A stretch of 42,205 nt of DNA from Ruminococcus sp. (GCF_019423705.1 NZ_JAHZAX010000015.1:1-42205), one strand, 5' to 3'; counted from the stretch's first letter, positions 1-8,381 are shown. Notes: generated from the letters alone by a model not told the origin. Numbers and translations: made by a program.

Positions 1-404
1 TTGTTAAGGAAGTACACATTATCAATGTTGTCACTATCCGAATAGTTGATCAATACATAGAAAACATTGCCGTCCTTAGTGGTCACGCTTATAAACTGCA
101 TTTCGTCAGAATTGTAGATGATTTTCTGATTGTTAATAAGCGTAGCGTTGCCGTCTGTGTCATAATAGTCATCATTGTAATAATCAGTCATAGAATCATT
201 AGAGCTATCATTGGTATCTTTATCAAAAAAAGACAGTATATCTTTTCTTGTGTTATTGTCTGCACCTGAATCGCTCTGTGATGAAGCACTTGTCATTGCA
301 CCCTCAGTAGAAGCTTGACTGCTTTCCTCCGCAGAAGCTGTGATAGCTCCAGCGAATGCAACTATTGTTGCTGTGGTAATTGTGATAAGAATATTCTTAA
401 ACAT
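1..404 (-). CDS. DUF4366 family mobile-element protein (CD1107-like), C-terminus missing
   Basis: This is the first 134 codons of a gene running off the left edge. The start (ATG 404-402) follows an AAGGAGG site that overlaps the DUF4315 stop codon, with one base between stop and start, so translation is probably coupled. The protein begins with a signal-peptide-like hydrophobic segment ending near SAEE. A Ser/Asp-rich low-complexity stretch follows, then a segment with the pattern FISVTTKDGNVFYVLIN that is typical of DUF4366 proteins in Tn1549/CTn elements. Family members usually end in a transmembrane helix and proline-rich tail, which would lie beyond the edge. It is likely exported and associated with the conjugation channel; its molecular role is unknown. 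Confidence 0.75.
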   Translation of the reverse strand, partial: MFKNILITITTATIVAFAGAITASAEESSQASTEGAMTSASSQSDSGADNNTRKDILSFFDKDTNDSSNDSMTDYYNDDYYDTDGNATLINNQKIIYNSDEMQFISVTTKDGNVFYVLINYSDSDNIDNVYFLN

Positions 405-405
405 T

Positions 406-726
406 TTAATCCTCCTTGTTTTCGCTTGCATTCAACTTTGTATCCACCGGAGATGAAGTTGTGGTGTTTGAAGAAAGAAGCTCGTTTAAATCGTCTTTTG
501 ACAAACCGCTGCTTTTAAGTTTGCTATATAGTTCAAAGCTCTCCACCGCTTCGCTGAGTGATATATCGCTGCTTTTACAAGCAATCAAAATACTTTCAGC
601 TTCAAGACTTTCGATTTCCTTTACATAGCGTTGCTTCAACTGCATATCATTCTTGATACGCTCATCAATTTCGGCAACCTTTGCCCTGAGCTTTTCGATT
701 TTCTTAATGGTTGTATTTTTTGCCAT
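406..726 (-). CDS. DUF4315 family protein
   Basis: A 106-residue, highly charged, probably coiled-coil protein. The N-terminal 45 residues (KIEKLRAKVAEIDERIKN and following) match the pattern of DUF4315, a small protein found between the CD1108-like and DUF4366 genes in Tn1549-like conjugative elements. The start has an AAAGGAG site eight bases upstream. It lies 18 bp after the M23-like gene and one base before the next gene, so all three are probably one transcript. No enzymatic motif is visible. The role is unknown; the conserved position suggests a structural or accessory part in conjugation. The last codons contain one arm of a dyad found before other genes of this element. Confidence 0.8.
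   Translation of the reverse strand: MAKNTTIKKIEKLRAKVAEIDERIKNDMQLKQRYVKEIESLEAESILIACKSSDISLSEAVESFELYSKLKSSGLSKDDLNELLSSNTTTSSPVDTKLNASENKED
435..459. promoter_or_regulatory. Dyad copy 1, upstream of the DUF4366 gene
   Basis: ACTTTGTATCC (435-445), three bases, then GGAGATGAAGT (449-459). The right arm matches the ideal reverse complement at 8 of 11 positions. It lies inside the end of the DUF4315 gene, 30 nt before the DUF4366 start codon. It is the weakest of three copies in the element (others at 6516-6548 and 21127-21151). Confidence 0.4.
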
Positions 727-744
727 AACTAAAACTCCTTTTAT

Positions 745-3645
745 TTATTCCAGAACTAATCGTGGATCAATGTAGTCCCACCCAAATCCGTCCGTGTCGA
801 TTTCAATTCTTAGGTGGATATAATAGCAGCCGACAGAATCATTACTGATTTTCTCGCATTTATGTTCCGGCAACGATAATCCAATATAATCCCCTTTTTT
901 GATCGTGTCGCCTTCTTTAAGCGAATTCTTTGCACTAATGTTATAGTAATAGATCTTTGTATCACGTTTTTTCCCTTTACCATCGCCGTCATACCAATAG
1001 TTATAACTATTTTTCCGTATAACAACTAGGTCGTTATCACGATCAATTTCATCAATTGTGCCAGACATTCCTGCATAAACAGATGTATTCTGATTACAAA
1101 TAATATCAATTCCTTGATGAGATTCATTCTCATCGTACAAGCTGCAATGCTTTGTGTTCCATTCTTGTATGTCATATCCATAACCATTCAGAATATTGCC
1201 ATTATCAATACTGTCTTGAATGCTGCCGCTGATCGGATTAGCAAACGTCTGATGATTACCTCGTGTTGTTTTACTGTCTTCCGCAGTACCAAGGAACATT
1301 TCATACATTTGGTAACGTTCTGAACCATAGTCCATTCTCGTCAAAGTGTTTTTGATCGCTTTATCGAATGTATTTTTACGTTTCACGTTATAATAAAGTC
1401 GACAATCTGTTTTCCAATAGTATCTTTCGTAATAACCATACATACAAACATCATTCAAGGTGTAGTTCCAAACGTGCGTATCTGTTGGTGAGATCATAAA
1501 CCAAGCGTCTTCAGAGCCCCAGCCCCAGAAAGAACGATCATATCGTTCTGAACCTTGCATAAAATAGAATTTGTTTGCTGGACGGTCATATAAATAGAAA
1601 GGTTTGCGTGTGCCTGAATAGTATCGGTTATCCATTATGTAGAACCCGGTTACTTTGTATTTGTTTTTTGGGTCTAAAACTCGGTAATCGCTATCTATAC
1701 ATATGTATCCCTCATCATCACGATATTTGCCGAGCTCGCTCGTATATGCAATAGGTTTGAAACGATACCTATAAGGTTGATCGGTGTACATATATGCGTC
1801 CTTTTCACATCTATAATATGTACCGCTATCGGCACTTCCGCCGCCCCAGTAATTGTATGGTGATAATTCTTCCCAACGAGAAGTATTGTCATACCAGTAC
1901 TCGAATTTGTATTCGGCGTCAAATAATGCCTTTATTACTTTCTCAACGTCGCTGTCATATTCCCAATATTCAGCTCTCGTTTCCTTGTCTTTATTGCTTT
2001 GAAAATCAAAGTAATAAGCACATAGGAAGCTCCAGAGCTTGAATGTATCAAAATCATAGACAGGATCATAGTCGAATTTCGTACTGTTGCCCCATATCCA
2101 TTGATCAGGTTCGTCATCCATATCTTTTGTTACTACGTTAAAACTGTTTAATCCCTTTTTCCACTTATCCTTATCACTTACCATAAGCAGCTTTTGGTTA
2201 AATTCATAGGCGATCTTGGTATAATACTCCTCAGCTTGCGATAAGTACTTATCTTGGGCTGTATATGTTCCCATTACCCAGCCGCTGTTGCCGAATATTG
2301 CTTCCAACGTGCCATTGAATACTGTCATTAGAAAAAGCATAGCAATACTTATGGTGAGAACAGAAGAACCCAACGTTGAGAATGCCACAAGAGAAGCTTT
2401 GCTCTTTTTCAGCTTTTTAAGCTTCTCCTTTGATTTTTTCTCTTTCTTACTTAGTTTGTTGGACTTTTTCTGATATTTCTTTTTGGCGTTTTGAGAACTT
2501 GCAGAACTTATTTTCTTCTCCAGTCTATCCGATTTTTGCTGAAGCTTATGATCTTTCCGCTCAAATTTGCGTATCTGCTGATTTTTCTTTTCCAGCCGAT
2601 TTTTAACTGAATAGTGTTCCTTTATCTTGTCCGTACCAGTTTTAGCAAGCTCATAGCCCTTATCAGCTCCCCTAAGCATATCGTTATGCTCATCGGCAAT
2701 TAAAAGTTTCTGCTGTGCAGAAGCCTTCAATCTGTGAACGCCATAACCTGACATCTTAAAGAGAACCGGTTTTGGCTTTGCTATCTTAAATTCTCTTTGA
2801 GCAGATTTTTTATCAAGATTAAAAGTATTTGACTTATCTTTCAGATCAGTCTTATCAAGTGTAAATGACTTCTTTTCTTGTTTGAACTTAGCCTTTCTTG
2901 CCTTATACAAAGCTTTGCGAATGTTACTCTTGCTAGAATTTTTATAGCTTGTCTTTACGTCCTTGAACTTGTTTTTCTTAAATTTCAGTTTACTCTGAAT
3001 AGCCTTACGTTCTTCTTTGTATGCGAATTTTTGAAAGTACTTGCTTTCGGCTTTTTTCAGCTTAAACTTTGTTTTGAGCAACTTGGCATTTTTACGCTGC
3101 TTGAAGTGATTTTTTAACTCTTTCGAGCCGTCAAAGATAAGCTTGCTAGAAAATATAGCAGCTTTATTCATATCGTCCTGAGCCTGTTGCTCATACATAC
3201 CGCCAAGCTTTGAAGTAGCTCTATGTAAAGCCGTCTTTGACGAAGCAATCGTTGCTGTTTCTGCCGCAAGTCCAACATCAAGGGCTGTCCTGCCAGCGTC
3301 GTGCACAATGAAATTCGTTGCTTTGACAGTCGTATGAAAAACTTTCCCCTTTTTTGTTTTTGGTATAAAACTGTCTATTTGCTTTGTAATCGACGGAATA
3401 TCACCGTGAACACGATTTCTCGCAGAATAGTCCAAGGAATGTAGAAGTCCTGCTTTTTTCACTTCATTACTTCTGCTTCCTCTTATGATATTTGCCTTTG
3501 TGGTAAACTTGCCTGAGTTACTTTTTGTTCTGACGAAATCAATTTGAAACTCACGCTTATTTTTTATACGCAGCTTGTCGATCTTTTTTTCAAATCGAGT
3601 TTTGGATTGCTCCATATGATTTTGATTATTACGAAGCCCTGCCAT
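745..3645 (-). CDS. CD1108-type conjugation protein with degenerate M23 peptidase domain
   Basis: 966 residues. Residues 1-420 are extremely Lys-rich and predicted helical/coiled coil, presumably cytoplasmic. One transmembrane helix follows near 425-447 (LGSSVLTISIAMLFLMTVF), then an extracytoplasmic region rich in Tyr/Trp/Asp. The last ~130 residues form an M23 (LytM-like) fold. The first metal motif, H-x-G-x-D (SHQGIDI), is present. The usual HLH near the end reads HLR, and the usual YxHL motif reads YYNI, so a zinc ligand and a catalytic His appear lost. Position after VirB4 matches CD1108-family proteins, which normally carry peptidoglycan hydrolases. It may position the channel in the cell wall rather than cut it. 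The start has an AGGTGATG site; the gap to virB4 is 10 bp. Confidence 0.8.
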   Translation of the reverse strand: MAGLRNNQNHMEQSKTRFEKKIDKLRIKNKREFQIDFVRTKSNSGKFTTKANIIRGSRSNEVKKAGLLHSLDYSARNRVHGDIPSITKQIDSFIPKTKKGKVFHTTVKATNFIVHDAGRTALDVGLAAETATIASSKTALHRATSKLGGMYEQQAQDDMNKAAIFSSKLIFDGSKELKNHFKQRKNAKLLKTKFKLKKAESKYFQKFAYKEERKAIQSKLKFKKNKFKDVKTSYKNSSKSNIRKALYKARKAKFKQEKKSFTLDKTDLKDKSNTFNLDKKSAQREFKIAKPKPVLFKMSGYGVHRLKASAQQKLLIADEHNDMLRGADKGYELAKTGTDKIKEHYSVKNRLEKKNQQIRKFERKDHKLQQKSDRLEKKISSASSQNAKKKYQKKSNKLSKKEKKSKEKLKKLKKSKASLVAFSTLGSSVLTISIAMLFLMTVFNGTLEAIFGNSGWVMGTYTAQDKYLSQAEEYYTKIAYEFNQKLLMVSDKDKWKKGLNSFNVVTKDMDDEPDQWIWGNSTKFDYDPVYDFDTFKLWSFLCAYYFDFQSNKDKETRAEYWEYDSDVEKVIKALFDAEYKFEYWYDNTSRWEELSPYNYWGGGSADSGTYYRCEKDAYMYTDQPYRYRFKPIAYTSELGKYRDDEGYICIDSDYRVLDPKNKYKVTGFYIMDNRYYSGTRKPFYLYDRPANKFYFMQGSERYDRSFWGWGSEDAWFMISPTDTHVWNYTLNDVCMYGYYERYYWKTDCRLYYNVKRKNTFDKAIKNTLTRMDYGSERYQMYEMFLGTAEDSKTTRGNHQTFANPISGSIQDSIDNGNILNGYGYDIQEWNTKHCSLYDENESHQGIDIICNQNTSVYAGMSGTIDEIDRDNDLVVIRKNSYNYWYDGDGKGKKRDTKIYYYNISAKNSLKEGDTIKKGDYIGLSLPEHKCEKISNDSVGCYYIHLRIEIDTDGFGWDYIDPRLVLE

Positions 3646-3655
3646 AAATCATCAC

Positions 3656-6121
3656 CTAATCTGTAAGTGTTTCTTGCGGTTTAGTTGTCATTAGCCTATA
3701 CATTTCCGTGTCTTTCGGAAAGCTGTCTGTGAAAGGCAATATCACGCTGCCAAAACGGAGAAGTCCTTCGCCCTGCCCAGAGTTTTCTACATACTTCAAC
3801 TGCTCCGAAGAAATGTGCAGTTTTTCTCCGAGAATTTCTCTATCTCCTGCTGCCTGATTTAACATATAGATGAATTCAGAGTTTTCAAAAATGTTCTCGA
3901 TTTTCGAGGACATCAGCAAATCCTTGACGTTCTGAGTAATACCGGTCGGAATACCGCCCCATTTACGGAATCGCTTCCAGATCTCAGCCGAATATGTTGC
4001 CGTTTGTTCGTCTTTCAAGAGTAGATGAAATTCGTCTATGTAGTATCGTGTGATTTTCTTCCTTTCACGGTTGGCAGATACTCTGTTCCAGACCGTTTCC
4101 TGCAAAATAAGCATTCCAAGCTTTTTAAGTTGATTGCCTAAGTCCTTAATGTCAAAGCAGATAATTCTATTGTTCATATCAATATTGGTTCTGTGATTGA
4201 AAAGGCTTTGAGAACCATTTACGAACATTTCAAGCGAATTAACTAGGCGCAGAGCAATCTCACCTTTGGTTTTTAATGCGTTGTATAGATCGCTCATAGT
4301 CGGCATAGTTTCTTCCGTCGGGTTATTGTTAAGGAAAGGCTTGTAGACCTCATTTACACATATATCAATAATGGAACGTTCCTCCGCCGTAATTCCATAT
4401 CTGCCGCCAACAATGATTTCGCAAAGTGACGTAAGGAATTCCGACTTCATAGCGATCGGATTTTCCTCGTAGTCGATATTCAGCGGTATATCCATAGGAT
4501 TGATATAGCTTGTGGAATTGACTGAGATCTTGATGAGCTGTCCGTCCAATGCGCTTACCAGCGGATAATACTCGCCCTCTGGGTCACAGATGATTATATC
4601 GTCTGTTGTGGTTAGAAAACAGTCGAGTATCTCACGTTTGGTAGAAAAGCTCTTACCAGAACCCGGTGTGCCTAAAATCAGTCCGTTTGGATTAGTGAGG
4701 TCTGATCTATTAGCTCTTATCATACCGCCGGATAGGGTATTAACTCCATAGTATGTGGCAGCTCCCATTTTAAATAGCTCTTTTGTTGTAAAAGGAACAA
4801 AAATGCCGATACCGGACGTGTGCATTTCACGCTCCACAGGAATTTTGTTATAACAAAGCGGCAAGGTAGACACAAGAGTCTGTTCTTGTCTGTGGTCATA
4901 AGTGAAAATCGTACAGTTATTCTTACTGACAATTCTCTTTAATGCTTCCTGCTGCAACTTAAGTTCTTTCTTGGTTTTCGCATAATTTCTAATAGAAATT
5001 GAAATATGGAAAAGCTTTTCGTCCTTACTATTCAAATCATCAAGAAGCTTATCTATATCCTCAATGTACATCTTGATCGCCGGCGGCAATATGTCGGGAT
5101 CATATCCTGCCTGCGATGCTTTTTTCTGCTCGTCAATCTTCATCTGATTGACATTCGTCAGCTTTCTCTTGACGAACTTTAACGCTTCGGCTTGCTCAAG
5201 CGGCTGAATGTGAATGTTAACGCAAAACAGATACTGCAATTCGAGAAAATCCCTTAAAATCTCGTCTGACAGTTCTCCGGCGAGAATGTTCATTCCCCAC
5301 ACCTGTCCATAGGCTTTGCCAATTTCAAACTGAGATTTTGAAAAATAGAAGGACGGCGGAGCAATAAAGTCCTTTGTATCCATTCCTGCCTTGAGCATAG
5401 CGTTCCAGTCGAAAACAAATGGTTCATCACGGAATGGGTTCAGGCTGTAATAGAGCGTTTCCAGTCTTGCCTTGCCTTTAAGCACGTCCGCTTCCACGGA
5501 GAAACTTTTGAAAAACTTGATCACATCGTTCTTGATAGATTCAAGTTTTGACTTTGCAATTTTGTATGACTTTGCTTCCACTCCAAAGGTAATAAACTTT
5601 CTTGCGGATTGACCAATACTACCTCCGAGAAGTTTTGATGTAAGCATTTCGGAGTATTCACGTCGTATTTCATTGAAATCATCATCTTGTTCCGGTATTT
5701 GTACAGCTTCAATAATCTTATCTTTTGATCTGTTTTGGTTCTCAAAGGTGAGCTGAAATTTAATAGAGTTATCAAAAGAGTTAAGCAGCGTGCAGTATTT
5801 GCCGAAGATATTATCCTGTTCTTCAAAGTCCGCAAGAGCGTAGTTGGTGTCAAAAAACTGCACCGTCATAGAATAAAAATTCTCACTCACTTGACAAACG
5901 CCGTCCCGATACATACGCATATACGGTATCGTGTTTTGAACAGTATTTCCGTCACCGCTGTACTTCCTTATTTCAGCCATACGGCGTGAGATGATCTTTT
6001 TATCTTCCTTAGTCATCGTCTGTGCCGGCTTTTTCAAAATGACATTTGCCTGCGTTTTCAGATCTGTTGTGTTCTGATTTTCATTTGCTTGAGTTTGCTC
6101 TTTGAACAGCCCCACTTGCAT
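3656..6121 (-). CDS. virB4: VirB4-like conjugation ATPase
   Basis: 821 residues, the usual size for VirB4/TraE-type ATPases that power assembly and substrate transport of type IV secretion systems. A Walker A motif (GTPGSGKS) lies near residue 487 and a Walker B (YYIDEFHLLL) near 695. A conserved RFRKWGGIPTGITQN segment follows. The N-terminal ~400 residues resemble the CagE/TrbE/VirB family domain that contacts the membrane complex. The start (ATG 6121) has a GGGAGGTA site and overlaps the end of prgI by 41 bp, indicating coupled expression. It acts at the cytoplasmic face of the membrane and likely partners with PrgI and the VirB6-like protein. The gene appears intact. Confidence 0.95.
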   Translation of the reverse strand: MQVGLFKEQTQANENQNTTDLKTQANVILKKPAQTMTKEDKKIISRRMAEIRKYSGDGNTVQNTIPYMRMYRDGVCQVSENFYSMTVQFFDTNYALADFEEQDNIFGKYCTLLNSFDNSIKFQLTFENQNRSKDKIIEAVQIPEQDDDFNEIRREYSEMLTSKLLGGSIGQSARKFITFGVEAKSYKIAKSKLESIKNDVIKFFKSFSVEADVLKGKARLETLYYSLNPFRDEPFVFDWNAMLKAGMDTKDFIAPPSFYFSKSQFEIGKAYGQVWGMNILAGELSDEILRDFLELQYLFCVNIHIQPLEQAEALKFVKRKLTNVNQMKIDEQKKASQAGYDPDILPPAIKMYIEDIDKLLDDLNSKDEKLFHISISIRNYAKTKKELKLQQEALKRIVSKNNCTIFTYDHRQEQTLVSTLPLCYNKIPVEREMHTSGIGIFVPFTTKELFKMGAATYYGVNTLSGGMIRANRSDLTNPNGLILGTPGSGKSFSTKREILDCFLTTTDDIIICDPEGEYYPLVSALDGQLIKISVNSTSYINPMDIPLNIDYEENPIAMKSEFLTSLCEIIVGGRYGITAEERSIIDICVNEVYKPFLNNNPTEETMPTMSDLYNALKTKGEIALRLVNSLEMFVNGSQSLFNHRTNIDMNNRIICFDIKDLGNQLKKLGMLILQETVWNRVSANRERKKITRYYIDEFHLLLKDEQTATYSAEIWKRFRKWGGIPTGITQNVKDLLMSSKIENIFENSEFIYMLNQAAGDREILGEKLHISSEQLKYVENSGQGEGLLRFGSVILPFTDSFPKDTEMYRLMTTKPQETLTD

Positions 6122-6494
6122 TACCTCCCTCTGCTTGAATTAGCTTTTTCCTTAGTCTTGTATATTCAATCTGATTTTCAATACACCGGTATATGTTAGT
6201 TGTTCGGTAGTATCGCTTCCGTGGCTTTTTCAGGAACTCAACCATAAATTTAATTTTTTCCTCGAAGAAAACGCCGTTCTTTTTATACACGCCGCAGATA
6301 ATCGCAGGGGCAGCACACGCACCCATTGCGAATATTCCACCTGTCATACCAAGCGAATTTTTTGTGAGAAAGAACAGGGGAAAGCCCACCAATAAGCCGA
6401 TACCAAAACAAACCACTTGCCGTTTCGTAAGGTTAAACATAAATTTTTCTTTTATATCGTTAAGATCTTTTGGAATTTTCACATAATGTGCCAT
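6081..6494 (-). CDS. prgI: PrgI family conjugation membrane protein
   Basis: 137 residues from ATG 6494, giving MAHYVKIPKDLNDIKEKFMF, the characteristic beginning of PrgI proteins of Gram-positive conjugation systems. A longer reading to 6554 is possible but would place the start inside the hairpin at 6516-6548 and has no ribosome site; AAGGAG lies 11 bases before 6494. Two membrane helices lie around residues 22-65 (CFGIGLLVGFPLFFLT; GGIFAMGACAAPAIICGVY), followed by a basic C-terminal tail. It corresponds to the VirB3-like inner-membrane subunit that works with VirB4. The 3' end overlaps virB4. Confidence 0.9.
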   Translation of the reverse strand: MAHYVKIPKDLNDIKEKFMFNLTKRQVVCFGIGLLVGFPLFFLTKNSLGMTGGIFAMGACAAPAIICGVYKKNGVFFEEKIKFMVEFLKKPRKRYYRTTNIYRCIENQIEYTRLRKKLIQAEGGNASGAVQRANSSK

Positions 6495-6515
6495 AAAGCA
6501 TAAAGCTCCTTTCTT

Positions 6516-6548
6516 CCTAACTTTGTATCCATTGGATACAAAGTTAGG
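6516..6548. promoter_or_regulatory. Perfect 15-bp inverted repeat before prgI (dyad copy 2)
   Basis: CCTAACTTTGTATCC (6516-6530), loop ATT, GGATACAAAGTTAGG (6534-6548). It overlaps the stop codon of the upstream VirB6-like gene. The shared core (6520-6544) ends 25 nt before the prgI start codon. There is no U-run, so it is not an ordinary terminator. It may be an mRNA processing or stability hairpin, or a protein-binding operator. Two relatives lie elsewhere in the same element. Confidence 0.75.
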
Positions 6549-7509
6549 AAGCATTGAAAATTGATTTTGATATGTTACCGCTGCCGATTACTGTATAGAT
6601 CAATGCAGCCGTATATCCGGCAAGCATTAGCATTGACATTATGACACCATCTTCCGCCTTAGATACGCTGGCAATTACGACATTGAATATGGATTTAAAA
6701 ATTCCAAGTGCAATGATAATAAAAATGCCCTGAAATGATAGTGCTATCATATTCTTGATCCAGTTCTTGCCAATTGAGTTCCAGCTCTCGTTCATCATCG
6801 TCGCCATTGGTATAGGTGATACGCCAAGATACATAAATATCTGTATCATTCGTGAAGCCATAATCAATATAATTGCAACAGTCAAGGCAAATATAGCGAC
6901 CATAATAATAAAACTCAAAAGCAACATTATCAGCAATTCACCATTGTCATATGCTCCGCCTCGCAGAGTTTTTGAGAAGCTCTCTGCGTAATTAGTTGAG
7001 CTGAGAGAAGTTTGTCCTAAAATCGTTTCAATTCCGTTTGCGCAGGCATTAGACCCAAAGCCAAGTAGGGCAGAAGCGATGTAATATGAATTGGATACAA
7101 GCACTATGCCACATACCGCTTTAATAATCCATTTAATGAATATACTATCATCGAAATCTTTGAAATTATTACCCCGTATCACCATTTGTATTAGCTCGTT
7201 AAGTAGTATTACAGTCAATATAAATCCGGCGATCGGAACTATGACATTGTTGCACAATGTTTCGATTGTGCGCCAAAGCCCTGATACTGGCATATTGCCT
7301 GCACCGGCAGCCGTGCCAGTAAATTTTGCAGGGTGCTTCGTTAAAAATGCAGCCATAAGCCCGTCTGTGTCGGTAGCAGATGCGTATGTAGTTGTCAACA
7401 CACTTTGGACATTCTCAAAGCAGCCTTCAATACCATTGCAGAGAATATTCTGTATCGTATCGTTAAACCATTCTCCAATGCCGTCAATAAAATCACTTAC
7501 CATTCCCAT
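6544..7509 (-). CDS. VirB6/TrbL-like conjugation channel protein (CD1112 family)
   Basis: 321 residues, polytopic. A short N-terminal segment (GMVSDFIDGIGEWFNDTIQN) precedes about six hydrophobic helices: near 95-120 (NNVIVPIAGFILTVILLNELI), 130-150, 195-225 (LLIMLLLSFIIMVAIFALTVAIIL), 225-245, 255-275 and 290-310. This matches the VirB6/TrbL-like proteins lying between Maff2 and PrgI in Tn1549-type elements, which form the inner-membrane channel of the mating apparatus. A GGGAG site lies about 12 bases before ATG 7509; ATG 7503 is a possible alternative. It originally followed maff2 directly; the nested IME now separates it from virD4, so it may depend on read-through or an IME promoter. Confidence 0.85.
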   Translation of the reverse strand: MGMVSDFIDGIGEWFNDTIQNILCNGIEGCFENVQSVLTTTYASATDTDGLMAAFLTKHPAKFTGTAAGAGNMPVSGLWRTIETLCNNVIVPIAGFILTVILLNELIQMVIRGNNFKDFDDSIFIKWIIKAVCGIVLVSNSYYIASALLGFGSNACANGIETILGQTSLSSTNYAESFSKTLRGGAYDNGELLIMLLLSFIIMVAIFALTVAIILIMASRMIQIFMYLGVSPIPMATMMNESWNSIGKNWIKNMIALSFQGIFIIIALGIFKSIFNVVIASVSKAEDGVIMSMLMLAGYTAALIYTVIGSGNISKSIFNAS

Positions 7510-7533
7510 TTTGCAACTTCACTCCCTTCTTCG

Positions 7534-7584
7534 GATAATAGTGATTAAGCCTGTGTTGAGATTCACAGGCTTAATCGTATTATC
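7534..7584. promoter_or_regulatory. Long hairpin between maff2 3' end and the VirB6-like gene
   Basis: GATTAAGCCTGTG (7543-7555), 8-nt loop, CACAGGCTTAATC (7564-7576), extended by a second paired block GATAATA/TATTATC (7534-7540 with 7578-7584). That makes 20 bp of stem with one small internal loop. There is no U-run in the leftward direction. The stem base ends 24 nt before the downstream start codon, the same spacing as the dyads at 6516 and 21127 although the sequence differs. Confidence 0.7.
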
Positions 7585-7596
7585 AAATTCAAATGA

Positions 7597-7692
7597 TTAA
7601 ACTGCACCAGTCATCATATTCTGAAGTACAGGAACAAGAACGATTGCAAGGAGAATAAGTCCAAGACCAGCCATAAGCTGCTTCATACCCTG
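7597..7692 (-). pseudogene. maff2: maff2 3' fragment, cut off by IME insertion
   Basis: Read leftwards from the CAG at 7692-7690 the frame encodes QGMKQLMAGLGLILLAIVLV and ten more residues to a TAA stop at 7599-7597. This is the conserved C-terminal membrane helix of Maff2 proteins. No start codon or ribosome site precedes it. The codons upstream of the CAG (…CRKS) belong to the inserted element and reach a stop at 7723-7725. Joined to the 5' part at 18096-18371 through the shared CAG it gives a continuous 121-codon gene. Confidence 0.9.
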
Positions 7693-7780
7693 CGACTTAC
7701 GACAGTAGGCATAGAGAAGTTTTCAGACAAACATTGTAAGACAGGTACAGCAAGCTAAAATTACCGAAAGGATGCTTACA

Positions 7781-8011
7781 ATGATTGATGAGATTTATAA
7801 CAGCAGAATTGGTGCTATCAAGACCTGTCACTCCTCTGATGAGTGGGAAAAGACTGCTATCGAATTCGAGAAGTCGCTGACCGAAGAACAGCAGGACATC
7901 TTCCGCAAGCTCTGTGACCTACAAAGCGAGACTGCCGCCGATGAGATGCGGGCTGCGTACAAGGCAGGATTCAAGGACGGCGTGGCGTTGATGAAGGAAG
8001 TTCAGAAATAA
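7781..8011 (+). CDS. Small helical protein of unknown function (possibly DUF6809-like)
   Basis: 76 residues from ATG 7781, which has GAAAGG 7-10 bases upstream; the ATG at 7772 overlaps that site and is less likely. The protein is charged and helical, with the pattern EWEKTAIEFEKSLTEEQQDI in the middle and YKAGFKDGVALMKEV at the end. This resembles small DUF6809-like proteins common in Clostridia, but I am not sure of the match. It is the first gene at the left end of the IME and is followed by a terminator hairpin (8039-8082). No promoter is evident. It could be an element-maintenance or control protein; this is only positional inference. Confidence 0.6.
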   Translation: MIDEIYNSRIGAIKTCHSSDEWEKTAIEFEKSLTEEQQDIFRKLCDLQSETAADEMRAAYKAGFKDGVALMKEVQK

Positions 8012-8038
8012 GAATTTTACAGTATTATCGGGATTTTT

Positions 8039-8082
8039 AGCAAGAAAAGTGTTTCGGTTTTATGGCTGAAACGCTTTTTGCT
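8039..8082 (+). terminator. Intrinsic terminator after the first IME gene
   Basis: AAGTGTTTC (8047-8055) pairs with GAAACGCTT (8068-8076) with one G-U pair, extended by AGCAA/TTGCT, and followed by T residues. Confidence 0.7.
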
Positions 8083-8120
8083 ATTCCTTAAAAGAATATC
8101 TAACATTATCGTGAGATAGA

Positions 8121-8149
8121 TTGACTTTTTCGACTTTCTGTGCTATAAT
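8121..8149 (+). promoter_or_regulatory. Sigma-A type promoter
   Basis: TTGACT (8121-8126), 17-bp spacer ending in TGC (extended -10), TATAAT (8144-8149). It drives the small gene at 8196 and perhaps the anti-sigma-like gene after it. Confidence 0.75.
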
Positions 8150-8165
8150 TTTTATAACCCATAAT

Positions 8166-8181
8166 TGTATCTGAGGATACA
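8166..8181. promoter_or_regulatory. Perfect dyad in the 5' leader of the 8196 gene
   Basis: TGTATC-TGAG-GATACA lies between the predicted transcription start and the AAAGGA ribosome site. It could be an operator or a small hairpin. The core GTATCTGAGGATA also appears at 40879-40891 near the XRE repressor, possibly by chance. Confidence 0.5.
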
Positions 8182-8195
8182 GAAAGGAATGAAAT

Positions 8196-8381
8196 ATGGT
8201 GGCAGTAACTGTCATTGATGAGTTGATGGCTATCGCAGCTACTCAGAATATCGAATCTGAGGATATGGCGATTGCAATGGCGGCTTATACGCTCGGTTTT
8301 TGTAGTTATAAGGGCTTTGTCAACGAGGAAAGCAGAAAAGTGTTTTATCAGTATGGCGGAGATAAATCTTCTTTAGACTAA
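8196..8381 (+). CDS. Small protein of unknown function
   Basis: 61 residues (MVAVTVIDELMAIAATQNIE start), Ala-rich and helical, ending in a polar tail. The ATG follows AAAGGAATG with good spacing and is downstream of a consensus promoter. The coding signal is plausible but the protein is short and I recognise no family. Its closeness to the anti-sigma-like gene (60 bp) suggests co-transcription. Confidence 0.55.
   Translation: MVAVTVIDELMAIAATQNIESEDMAIAMAAYTLGFCSYKGFVNEESRKVFYQYGGDKSSLD

Noticed and set aside
5354..5394. A further ACTTTGTATCC-type dyad inside virB4
   Set aside because: Only a CTTTGTATCC half-site is present, with no opposing arm and no start codon at the expected distance.
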